In this document: positions 16,781 to 24,227 of the stretch, piece after piece | How positions within the stretch are numbered: the stretch's first letter is position 1 | How the letters are laid out: each line of letters begins with the position of its first letter | Assembly (NCBI GenBank): GCA_003242955.1 | Contig: QJPH01000584.1 | Coordinates: forward strand, 1 to 39,643 | Reading direction: 5' to 3' | Origin: Candidatus Methylumidiphilus alinenensis | GTDB taxonomy: Bacteria > Pseudomonadota > Gammaproteobacteria > Methylococcales > Methylococcaceae | Length of the DNA stretch: 39,643 bases | Notes under the pieces: model-generated | Told to the model about the DNA's origin: nothing | Databases searched by the model: none | Seen by the model: the letters and a program-made list of their open reading frames with translations, nothing else | Made by a program: the position numbers and the translations under genes

Positions 16781-17101
16781 CTAAGTGCCTATTTGGACTA
16801 TAACACCGGGACGGAGCGATGGGAGAATCTGAATGACCGAAAGCATCAGCGGTTCCAATACTTCGATAGCGTTGCTGGCGGCGACCAACACAACGACGGC
16901 TATGTCATAGCGTTCAAGGCTTTGCTGGAAGCTAAGATTGCGATCCACAGTCAGGAATACGTCAAAATGCTCTTGGGCCAAACCCAATAGATGGCCGTTT
17001 TTACAGCCGGCCCAGCCGCACTCAGGCACAGTTTTCACCTCATGCCCGGCTAAGCTACGCTTCAACTTCTTCGGCAGACACTCATCAAGCAGCACGCGCA
17101 T
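16781..17101 (-). CDS. DUF5615 family PIN-like protein (putative toxin)
   Basis: The 106-residue protein begins MRVLLDECLPKKLKRSLAGH, then HEVKTVPECGWAGCKNGHLL, FDVFLTVDRNLSFQQSL and IAVVVLVAASN. This is the DUF5615 pattern with acidic residues like those of PIN nucleases (D6, E7, D67). It is probably an RNase toxin of a two-gene module with the DUF433 protein upstream. The frame runs to 17176, but ATG 17101 opens the conserved strand and lies 17 bp inside the partner's end, an overlap expected for coupled translation. Activity is inferred, not shown. Confidence 0.85.
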   Translation of the reverse strand: MRVLLDECLPKKLKRSLAGHEVKTVPECGWAGCKNGHLLGLAQEHFDVFLTVDRNLSFQQSLERYDIAVVVLVAASNAIEVLEPLMLSVIQILPSLRPGVIVQIGT

Positions 17102-17306
17102 GGGCCAGCACGGCATCTTTAGCCTGCTCCAAGGCCGCAATAGCCTGTGAGCGGTGTACAGTCGGGAAGTCATCAAGAAAATGCTCTAGCGGATGGCCGG
17201 CTTCGAGATAATCAATCAAGGTTTGAAAGGGGACGCGGGTATCGCGAAACACCGGGGTTCCGCCCATAATGTCAGCATCGCTATGGATTACAGAGGGAGG
17301 ATTCAT
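17085..17306 (-). CDS. DUF433 family protein (putative antitoxin)
   Basis: The 73-residue protein contains DADIMGGTPVFRDTRVPFQTL and DYLEAGHPLEHFLDDFPTV, the DUF433 winged-helix signature (GxPxxxGTRxP type, here GTPVFRDTRVP). DUF433 proteins are usual partners of DUF5615 toxins. ATG 17306 is preferred over GTG 17315, because AGGTGA lies 5 nt before it. Its 3' end overlaps the toxin gene by 17 bp. It probably also represses the operon. Confidence 0.87.
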   Translation of the reverse strand: MNPPSVIHSDADIMGGTPVFRDTRVPFQTLIDYLEAGHPLEHFLDDFPTVHRSQAIAALEQAKDAVLAHARAA

Positions 17307-17396
17307 TATTGTCACCTGTTTGGGGTGGGTATCGGTTTGGTTATTTTACACTTGTTACGATCTGTGAACACAATGCAATACAGCCGAGTCCGGCAT

Positions 17397-19010
17397 TCAT
17401 CGTGTTTCCCCGTTCAACATCCTCTCAATATCCTCTTTCGCAAAGCCTATCTTCTTTGCCACCCGGTCGGCATGGCTGACAGTGGAAATGCCTTCGATCA
17501 GACGGAACGTGGGTTTATCGTCCTTGAATTCCACCTGCCGGGCCAAGCCGATGTTGCGCTGTTGGAAATGTGCCACGAGTTCGTGATTATGGGTAATCAA
17601 TAATGTGGTGGCACCTTTCTGGCGGAAGCCGTTGAGAATATCGGTTGAAATCTCGATCTTTTCCTCATGGGTGGTGCCTTCCGACAACTCGTCCATGATG
17701 ACTAGGCTACGCGCAGTGGAGTTCATAAATACATCCTTGGTGCGTTTGAGTTCGGTGCCAAAGCGGCCCTCGCCATCAGCCAGATGGCTGATTTCAGGTG
17801 TTTGGTAATAGATATGGTCGGCCACAGCCAATTTGGCTTGTTGCGCGGGTACATAGCAGCCTATCTGTGCCAACAATTGGGTTTGTGCAAGGGTTTTGCA
17901 GAAGGCAGTCTTGCCGCCGCTGTTGGGTCCGGTGATTAATGCCAGCCGCTCTTCATCCAAGCCTAAGTCATTTCCTACATAGGCCGGATTGCCTTTGGCG
18001 AGGATAGGGTTGTAAACATCCTTCAACATTAGCGTATGGTGGTGCGAATCGGTCATTTCCGCCAAAACGGACGGATGGCCAAAGGCTTCTTTGTAGCGGA
18101 TGAATGAAAACAACTCGTCGATGCCGCCCAAGGCATCCAGTGCGGCTTGCACTTCGGGCGAGCGTTTGAAAATGTCCCTAAGCGGATAGATGCAGGCATC
18201 CCGGTCAAAACCGCCGACTATGGGAATGTAAACCAGACCCAAAGGCATTAAGAACAGCCACAAGACCGGGGAAATTGAAGCCGTCATTTCCAGTAGCAAG
18301 GGGACGAATTGCAACGCTAATAAAACAAATAAAATACCGACAGCAAACAGTCCCGGCTTGAACAGTGACGGACGGAATTTAACGGCAGGCGTATACCAGC
18401 TTTTTTCTGCTTTGCTGAGTATTTCCTTTTCGCTACGGTATACTGGACCTTGCATCAGGGCATGGGCGCGTGATTGAGAAAAACCGCGAAACGAATCAAG
18501 CAAGGCAAGCAGGTATTGGCTTTTCGGTGTGGGCAGGGCCACCGCTTCGGCGGTCAGATTCAACATAAAGCGGGTTCCCTCCAAGTAGGATTCATAGCCA
18601 AACCCGACAATTTCAAGCGTATGGGCTGGGCTGCCAATTGCACCTAAAAAACTGGCGTAAAGCAGGTCATAAAAACTTCCTTCGCCTTTTTGGGCATGCA
18701 ATAAGAGTTTTTCCAGCCCGTCCCTCAAGATGCTGTTGGCTTCAATTTCCGCAAGAGCCGCTTGTTTGGCGACAATGTTGTCAAAATCCCCCAATGGACG
18801 TGCAAGGGAACGGTATAGCACCGCTTGCCCAGTGCGGGTGACTGAGTAGTCAATGGACTCGAACAGCTTGTCGACTTCGACGGCACTGAAAGTCGCCTCG
18901 TCAATGACGCCGGTTGCGGACTTGAATGGTGCGGATGATGGTATGGTGGGCGGGGATTGATTGTCTTTTTGCAGAAGCGTCGGATAAAACGGATAGGCGA
19001 TGGGTTTCAT
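17397..19010 (-). CDS. MutS-like ATPase with two transmembrane segments
   Basis: This 537-residue protein has a C-terminal MutS-type ABC ATPase: Walker A GPNSGGKT at 361-368, signature region GEGRFGTELKRTKD at 413-426, Walker B LVIMDE at 436-441 and the H-loop LLITHNHE near 470-477. The N-terminal half contains a MutS core-like helical part but no mismatch-binding domain I (no FxE motif). It also has two strongly hydrophobic segments at about 221-240 and 247-268, so the protein is probably membrane-bound. It is much shorter than classical MutS (about 850) and is unlikely to be a canonical mismatch sensor. It is divergent from the big flavoprotein gene. Its role is unknown. Confidence 0.85.
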   Translation of the reverse strand: MKPIAYPFYPTLLQKDNQSPPTIPSSAPFKSATGVIDEATFSAVEVDKLFESIDYSVTRTGQAVLYRSLARPLGDFDNIVAKQAALAEIEANSILRDGLEKLLLHAQKGEGSFYDLLYASFLGAIGSPAHTLEIVGFGYESYLEGTRFMLNLTAEAVALPTPKSQYLLALLDSFRGFSQSRAHALMQGPVYRSEKEILSKAEKSWYTPAVKFRPSLFKPGLFAVGILFVLLALQFVPLLLEMTASISPVLWLFLMPLGLVYIPIVGGFDRDACIYPLRDIFKRSPEVQAALDALGGIDELFSFIRYKEAFGHPSVLAEMTDSHHHTLMLKDVYNPILAKGNPAYVGNDLGLDEERLALITGPNSGGKTAFCKTLAQTQLLAQIGCYVPAQQAKLAVADHIYYQTPEISHLADGEGRFGTELKRTKDVFMNSTARSLVIMDELSEGTTHEEKIEISTDILNGFRQKGATTLLITHNHELVAHFQQRNIGLARQVEFKDDKPTFRLIEGISTVSHADRVAKKIGFAKEDIERMLNGETR

Positions 19011-19176
19011 GGCGGGGGACTCTCCGGCTGGGTGGGGTGAATCATGCCTACTTTATCAAAACTAACTCCTTAAATCATAGCCGGCTCTCGCATACTGGCC
19101 CCAAGACCGATAAACTTGTAGCATATTTTCGCTTGGCGAAATGCCGGGCGATTTCACGACACGATTGGAGAAAAGG

Positions 19177-22100
19177 ATGAAAGTCCACCTTGAAAAACAC
19201 GACAACCTAGCGACTTTGGGTATTGCGGGCTTTAGCTACGCAGACCTTTACGAACCTAGCCGATTGCGCGACTTGACGTTGGTTTTTGACCGCGCAGTGC
19301 AAGAGAAAGACCCGGATTTGTTTGAAGAATTCCAGACTTATCGAAACTGCCGGGGCGAGGGCATGTCACCGGCGCACATTTCCGATTTGCTGGTCAAAAT
19401 GGCCCCTATGGTGGGCGAGTTTATCGCTTGGTTGTTCCATGTAGAATCTTCACGGTGTGGGCAGATGCACTCTGCCAACGCCGAGTTTGAGGGTATCTTC
19501 ACCTATCGCAGCGAAATCGTCGCCAAGCTTGCCGCCCGTTACAAGGGCCAGAACCCGGAAGACTGGGATATCGCGGCCATCCGCCTTCAATTCGATGCGT
19601 TATTGCGTGCCTTGGTCCCGACCGCTTTGGTGGAAGGTGACCTTGAAACAGCGGTAGCCAGGCTGGCGGTTGAATTGCTATCCCTATCGCAAAGTGAAAA
19701 CCCCGTAGTCGATTCCATTCGCAATGGTTTGGAGGGTAACCCTAAGGCCAAAGAGCTTTTCGCAGACTCTCTGGCGCTAGACGACGCGGCTTTTATTGCG
19801 GCACTGTTTGAGTGCGTCTGCCGCTGGAGCTACGCCGCCGCGAGGAGTGACGTTGTGACATCTGAAGTCGCCGATTGGGTCAGCTTCAAAGTCCCCGGAA
19901 AAACTGATTTCAACCATCTGGTGGAACACGAAATTGTCGAGCGCAATGGCTACAAGGCATGGGCCATACATCCCGATCATCAGCGCCGCAGGCAAGGTTT
20001 TGCGCTAACTGATCCTCGCTTCGGCGACCGCCGGGTAATGTACGAGGTTGACCATTGCATTTATTGCCATGACCGCGACACGGATTCTTGCTCCAAGGGC
20101 ATGAGAAACAAAAAGGATGGAACCTACAAGAGTAATCCACTGGGAGTGGCCATTACCGGTTGTCCGCTGGAAGAGAAAATTTCCGAGATGCATGTGTTAA
20201 AAAGGCAGGGCGATAACATCGGGGCATTGGCTTTGGTGATTATTGACAATCCGATGTGTCCTGGCACCGGTCATCGTATCTGCAACGAATGCATGAAAGG
20301 CTGCATTTACCAAAAAACCGAGCCAGTCAATATCCCACAGATTGAAACCAACGTGTTGACCTCCGTGTTGTTCATGCCTTGGGGCTTCGAGATTTACAGC
20401 CTACTGACCCGGTGGAACCCGCTCAACGTCAAGCGCCCCCATGCGCTACCCTACAATGGCAAGAATGTTTTGGTGGCCGGCATGGGTCCGGCCGGTTACA
20501 CCTTGTCGCATTATCTGCTTAATGAAGGTTTTGGTGTGGTCGGCATTGATGGCTTGAAAATCGAACCTTTGCCCAAGGAACTGATTGGTGACGGTGACAA
20601 CCCTCCTAAGCCCATTTTTGACTTCAACGAGCTTTATGAGGAATTGGACAAACGGGTCATGTTGGGTTTCGGCGGGGTGGCCGAGTATGGCATCACTGTG
20701 CGCTGGGATAAGAACTTCCTTAAAGTGATTTACCTGACGCTACTTCGTCGCAAGGCATTCCGTTGTTATGGGGGGGTTCGCTTCGGCGGCACCTTGACAG
20801 TCAATGAAGCCTGGGATCTTGGTTTCCACCACATTGCGATTGCATCCGGGGCGGGTAAGCCGACAGTCATAGAACTGAAAAACAACCTGACCCGAGGCAT
20901 CCGCAAGGCTTCCGACTTTTTGATGGCTTTGCAACTGACCGGGGCAGCCAAAGAATCTTCGCTAGCCAATCTGCAAGTGCGGTTGCCGGCGGGGGTTATT
21001 GGCGGTGGCCTGACCGCCGTGGACACCACGACCGAGTTATTGGCCTATTACCCGGTACAGGTGGAAAAAATTTTACACCGTTACGAGCACCTCACTGCCC
21101 ATAACGGTGAGGATGCAGTGCGTTCCCGCTATGATGCCGAGGAAATTGGCATCCTTGACGAGTTCCTCGCCCATGGCAATGCTATCCAAGCCGAACGTCG
21201 GCGCGCCGAGTCGGTTGGCGAGAAACCCCATTTCATGCCGCTGTTGGAACAATGGGGCGGCGTTACCCTGTTTTATCGAAAAGGCATCAAGGATTCCCCG
21301 GCTTATCGCCAGAATCATGAGGAAATCGCCGAAGCATTGGATGAAGGCATCCGTTTGGCGGAGGGTATGAGTCCCTTGGAAGCCATTGATGACGAATACG
21401 GTCATTTGCGGGCGGTGCGTTTTGAAACCTTGGAAGAGCAAGAGGGTCGCTGGCGTACTGCCGGAGAACTTGAAGTGCCTCTGCGCAGCCTGTTTGTGGC
21501 GGCCGGCACGTCTCCCAATACCATCTACGAAAGTGAGCACCCGGATACCTTCGTGATGGATAAAAAGTTTTACCAGCGCCACGAACTGGATTGGAACCCC
21601 CAGCCTAGCCCTTTGCAGGAAGATGAGGTCCAAGGTGCGAAGCAGAGTGCCTCGATTCCGGCATTGCTGCCTATGGCCGACGCGACCGGCCCAAAGTTGG
21701 GCAAACCCGCGCCGTTCACTTCCTATCATCGCAACGGGCGTTATATAAGCTTCTACGGCGATAACCATCCGGTATATGCTGGCAACGTGGTTAAGGCCAT
21801 GGCTAGTGCAAAAGACGGTTATCCTTATATAGTCAAGTTGTTCCAGCAAGAACTTTCGACCCTGCCGTCTGACTTGCAGGCCGAACGCGATCAAGATTTA
21901 GCTGAATTCCAAGCCAAGTTGGACGGCGATCTGCAAGCGCGTATCGTGGAAATTCGACGTTTGACCCCCACCATCATTGAGGTGATCGTCAAAGCGCCGC
22001 AATCGGCCAAACACTTCCTGCCCGGACAGTTTTACCGGGTGCAAAATTTTGAGTCACTTGCACCCGTGGTGCAGGGTACTGTGTTGACGACTGAAGGGCT

Positions 22101-22908
22101 GGCGCTGACCGGTGCGTGGGTTGACAAGGAAAGAGGCTTGGTTTCACTCATCGCCTTGGAAATGGGTAGTTCCTCGCGTCTTTGTGCCACTTGGAACCCC
22201 GGCGACCCTATTGTAGTCATGGGAGTCACCGGCACACCCACTGACATTCCCAGGGGGCGGACAGTCATGCTGCTTGGTGGCGGTTTGGGTAACGCGGTGT
22301 TGTTCTCCATCGGCAAGGCGATGCGGGCCGCTGGTAACCAAGTCATCTATTTTGCAGGCTACCGCAACCGGGCCGATGTTTTCAAGATCAGCGAAATTGA
22401 GGCTGCCGCCGATCTTATTGTCTGGTCGGTTGACAAGCGTGAGGGTAACACCGCCATTGAACCGACCCGACCACAGGACAAAACCTTCGTCGGCAATATC
22501 GTCGAATCCATTGTGGCCTACGCCAAGGGCGAACTGGGCGAAACCCCAATCCATCTGGACGATGTGGACCATCTCATCGTGATAGGCTCCGACCGGATGA
22601 TGGACGCGGTTAAACAAGCCCGCCACGGTGTCCTTAAACCGTACTTGAAGGAACACCACGAGGCCATCGGGTCCATCAACTCGCCCATGCAATGCATGAT
22701 GAAAGGCGTTTGCGCCCAGTGTTTGTGCAAGCACATCGACCCTGAGACTGGCAAGGAGTATTTCGTTTACTCTTGCAACAACCAAGACCAAGACCTCAAC
22801 CGGGTGGACTTCCCCAACCTCCGCGCACGCCTGAAACAGAATTCAGTGCAGGAAAAATTGTCGTCAATGTGGCTGGATTATTTGTTGGGGAAAAACCTAC
22901 CGGCTTGA
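19177..22908 (+). CDS. GltD-like/PyrK-like fused iron-sulfur flavoprotein (NfnAB-like architecture)
   Basis: The 1243-residue protein has three parts. Residues 1-~285 are an unassigned helical domain. Residues ~290-860 resemble GltD/NfnB: cysteine clusters at C294, C297, C305, C329 (TGCPLEEKISEMH) and C361, C369, C372, C376 for two [4Fe-4S], an FAD motif GMGPAG at 435-440 and a second dinucleotide motif GGG at 609-611. Residues ~918-1243 resemble PyrK/NfnA (ferredoxin-NADP reductase-like): LLGGGLGNAVL near 1032 and a cysteine set C1173, C1179, C1182, C1200 for a [2Fe-2S]. It should pass electrons between pyridine nucleotide and another carrier; bifurcation is speculative. ATG 19177 is chosen over 19141 because GGAG lies 6 nt upstream. 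Confidence 0.85.
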   Translation: MKVHLEKHDNLATLGIAGFSYADLYEPSRLRDLTLVFDRAVQEKDPDLFEEFQTYRNCRGEGMSPAHISDLLVKMAPMVGEFIAWLFHVESSRCGQMHSANAEFEGIFTYRSEIVAKLAARYKGQNPEDWDIAAIRLQFDALLRALVPTALVEGDLETAVARLAVELLSLSQSENPVVDSIRNGLEGNPKAKELFADSLALDDAAFIAALFECVCRWSYAAARSDVVTSEVADWVSFKVPGKTDFNHLVEHEIVERNGYKAWAIHPDHQRRRQGFALTDPRFGDRRVMYEVDHCIYCHDRDTDSCSKGMRNKKDGTYKSNPLGVAITGCPLEEKISEMHVLKRQGDNIGALALVIIDNPMCPGTGHRICNECMKGCIYQKTEPVNIPQIETNVLTSVLFMPWGFEIYSLLTRWNPLNVKRPHALPYNGKNVLVAGMGPAGYTLSHYLLNEGFGVVGIDGLKIEPLPKELIGDGDNPPKPIFDFNELYEELDKRVMLGFGGVAEYGITVRWDKNFLKVIYLTLLRRKAFRCYGGVRFGGTLTVNEAWDLGFHHIAIASGAGKPTVIELKNNLTRGIRKASDFLMALQLTGAAKESSLANLQVRLPAGVIGGGLTAVDTTTELLAYYPVQVEKILHRYEHLTAHNGEDAVRSRYDAEEIGILDEFLAHGNAIQAERRRAESVGEKPHFMPLLEQWGGVTLFYRKGIKDSPAYRQNHEEIAEALDEGIRLAEGMSPLEAIDDEYGHLRAVRFETLEEQEGRWRTAGELEVPLRSLFVAAGTSPNTIYESEHPDTFVMDKKFYQRHELDWNPQPSPLQEDEVQGAKQSASIPALLPMADATGPKLGKPAPFTSYHRNGRYISFYGDNHPVYAGNVVKAMASAKDGYPYIVKLFQQELSTLPSDLQAERDQDLAEFQAKLDGDLQARIVEIRRLTPTIIEVIVKAPQSAKHFLPGQFYRVQNFESLAPVVQGTVLTTEGLALTGAWVDKERGLVSLIALEMGSSSRLCATWNPGDPIVVMGVTGTPTDIPRGRTVMLLGGGLGNAVLFSIGKAMRAAGNQVIYFAGYRNRADVFKISEIEAAADLIVWSVDKREGNTAIEPTRPQDKTFVGNIVESIVAYAKGELGETPIHLDDVDHLIVIGSDRMMDAVKQARHGVLKPYLKEHHEAIGSINSPMQCMMKGVCAQCLCKHIDPETGKEYFVYSCNNQDQDLNRVDFPNLRARLKQNSVQEKLSSMWLDYLLGKNLPA

Positions 22909-22913
22909 GGAAT

Positions 22914-23184
22914 CGTAGGGGCGGGTTCCAACAGCAATCCTCAGGTTGTCTCAAAGCCCCGTCATTTCGGCAGGGATGCCGAAATCCAGGCCAAGGACGG
23001 TGACAAGCCAACGGATTTAAGCCTATCATAATCAACCAGTTTGCCATCCATGGTCGCTGGATTTCTGCATCCCTGCCGAAATGACGGGGTTACATTTAGC
23101 GTTTCTGGACCAAACTGAGAATTGCTGGGGTTCCAACCCGCCCTTGCTATATTGTTGATCTTAGGTTACGAACCCGCCCCTACG
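22914..23184. repeat. Nested inverted repeats between the flavoprotein and Uma2 genes
   Basis: An outer exact 15-bp pair (cgtaggggcgggttc at 22914-22928; its complement at 23170-23184) encloses a family-1 palindromic unit. That unit has ends cgtcatttcggcagggatgc (from 22960) and the inverse at 23057-23086. No gene is seen in the gap 22909-23224. Confidence 0.65.
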
Positions 23185-23224
23185 GTTGAGGGTCGGAATT
23201 AGTTTAGAAATTTAAAGGCTTACC

Positions 23225-23797
23225 ATGAACTCTATACTCAAATCCCAGTCCGCCCGCTACACCGTCGCCGACTATATGAACTGGCCCGACGAAGAACGCT
23301 GGGAGTTGATAGACGGCGTGGCCTATGACATGTCACCTGCGCCAACCATCAAACACCAGAACATTGCAGGGCGCATATACAGCCGTTTTGAGCAAAAACT
23401 GCGAGGCAAAACCTGCCAACCGTTCATTGCCCCGGTGGATGTGGTATTGTCGGATATTGACGTGGTGCAGCCCGATGTGATTGTCGTCTGCGATCCCAAC
23501 AAAATCACCGAGCGCAATATTCAAGGCCCACCGGATTGGGTCGCCGAAGTGTTATCGCCTAGCACGGCCCGTAAAGACTTGCGCGAGAAAAAAGCCTTGT
23601 TCGAACGCTCGGGGGTCAGAGAATATGTGATTTTTGATCCGTTAAATGGTTTAGTTCAGCGGTTTGTGCTGACTGACGGGGCTTATGGGGCGGGGCAAAT
23701 CCTAGATAGGCAGGAAAGCTTGGAGCTGGGGTTTATGCCGGGTGAGTTTTTGCCGTTGGCGGAGGTGTTTGGTTTGACGCAGCAAGGGGTGAGGTAA
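23225..23797 (+). CDS. Uma2 family endonuclease (DUF820)
   Basis: The 190-residue protein shows the Uma2 pattern: TVADYMNWPDEERWELIDGV, then PDVIVVCDPNKI, DWVAEVLSPSTARKDLREKK and FERSGVREYVIFDP. The restriction-like fold would use E in WELIDG, D in QPDVIVV and the E..K of AEVLSPSTARKDLREK. Family members are abundant in cyanobacteria and some methanotrophs, and their biological role is unsettled. An AAGG lies 8 nt before the ATG. It is a single gene flanked by repeats on both sides, with no partner. Confidence 0.92.
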   Translation: MNSILKSQSARYTVADYMNWPDEERWELIDGVAYDMSPAPTIKHQNIAGRIYSRFEQKLRGKTCQPFIAPVDVVLSDIDVVQPDVIVVCDPNKITERNIQGPPDWVAEVLSPSTARKDLREKKALFERSGVREYVIFDPLNGLVQRFVLTDGAYGAGQILDRQESLELGFMPGEFLPLAEVFGLTQQGVR

Positions 23798-23830
23798 ACT
23801 GTGTGACAAATTGCCCGTGAGTAGCGAAGC

Positions 23831-23855
23831 GGGGTAGGTATTTGTTGCCTACCCC
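23831..23855. other. Hairpin between convergent genes
   Basis: ggggtagg (23831-23838) pairs with cctacccc (23848-23855) around a nine-base loop. There is no T-run on either side, so it may be a weak terminator or a repeat. Confidence 0.35.
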
Positions 23856-23869
23856 TGCTGGCTTGATGG

Positions 23870-24070
23870 TTATGCAAACTTCCTAGCCGATCTTTGCTGG
23901 CTTGCGGCTTTGTTTTGCATCTGCCTTTTCTCTGCTTCTGCGAAACGAGCCAAAGTCTGCCGCATTAGCGTTTGATATTTAAGCCCGTTGGCATCGGCAA
24001 TAAACTTGAAATCCTCAATCAGAGCCTTGGACAGTCGGATGGACCGACGCTGGAGCGTCGCCGGAGGCAT
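23870..24070 (-). CDS. Ribbon-helix-helix antitoxin-like protein (CopG/BrnA type), 5'-truncated
   Basis: About 66 residues remain: RRSIRLSKALIEDFKFIADANG, then LKYQTLMRQTLARFAEAEKR. The strand-helix-helix with the (N/K)YQTL motif is typical of CopG/BrnA-like antitoxins, which bind DNA as dimers. The usual N-terminal arm is missing. Upstream lie a 16-bp palindrome (24045-24060) coding TLQRR and then a nested repeat element (24099-24187). The 5' end therefore seems to be lost to repeat insertion. No toxin partner is present. It may be a non-functional remnant; ATG 24070 is the first usable start. Confidence 0.6.
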   Translation of the reverse strand: MPPATLQRRSIRLSKALIEDFKFIADANGLKYQTLMRQTLARFAEAEKRQMQNKAASQQRSARKFA

Positions 24071-24098
24071 TTCCACGCAGGTCCGTAAGTCCGTATAA

Positions 24099-24187
24099 GG
24101 GCGCAATAGCGGTACTCCGCGTATTGCGCCGGATGGGAATCGTCCAACAGTCGGCGCAATACGCGGCTGGCCGCTATTGCGCCCTGT
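24099..24187. repeat. Nested palindromic repeat (gcgcaatagcgg family), copy 2
   Basis: gcgcaatagcggtactccgc and ccgctattgcgccc bound a shorter version of the 16560-16711 element. The hairpin core is the same and the internal segment differs. It abuts the truncated RHH gene. Confidence 0.7.
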
Positions 24188-24227
24188 AAAACACTACAGC
24201 CCACATGGCAAGTGTTCTAACCGGGCC

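Noticed and set aside
21073-21894. 273-codon ORF antisense to the flavoprotein gene
   Set aside because: Shadow frame with no recognisable domain, opposite a continuous conserved protein.
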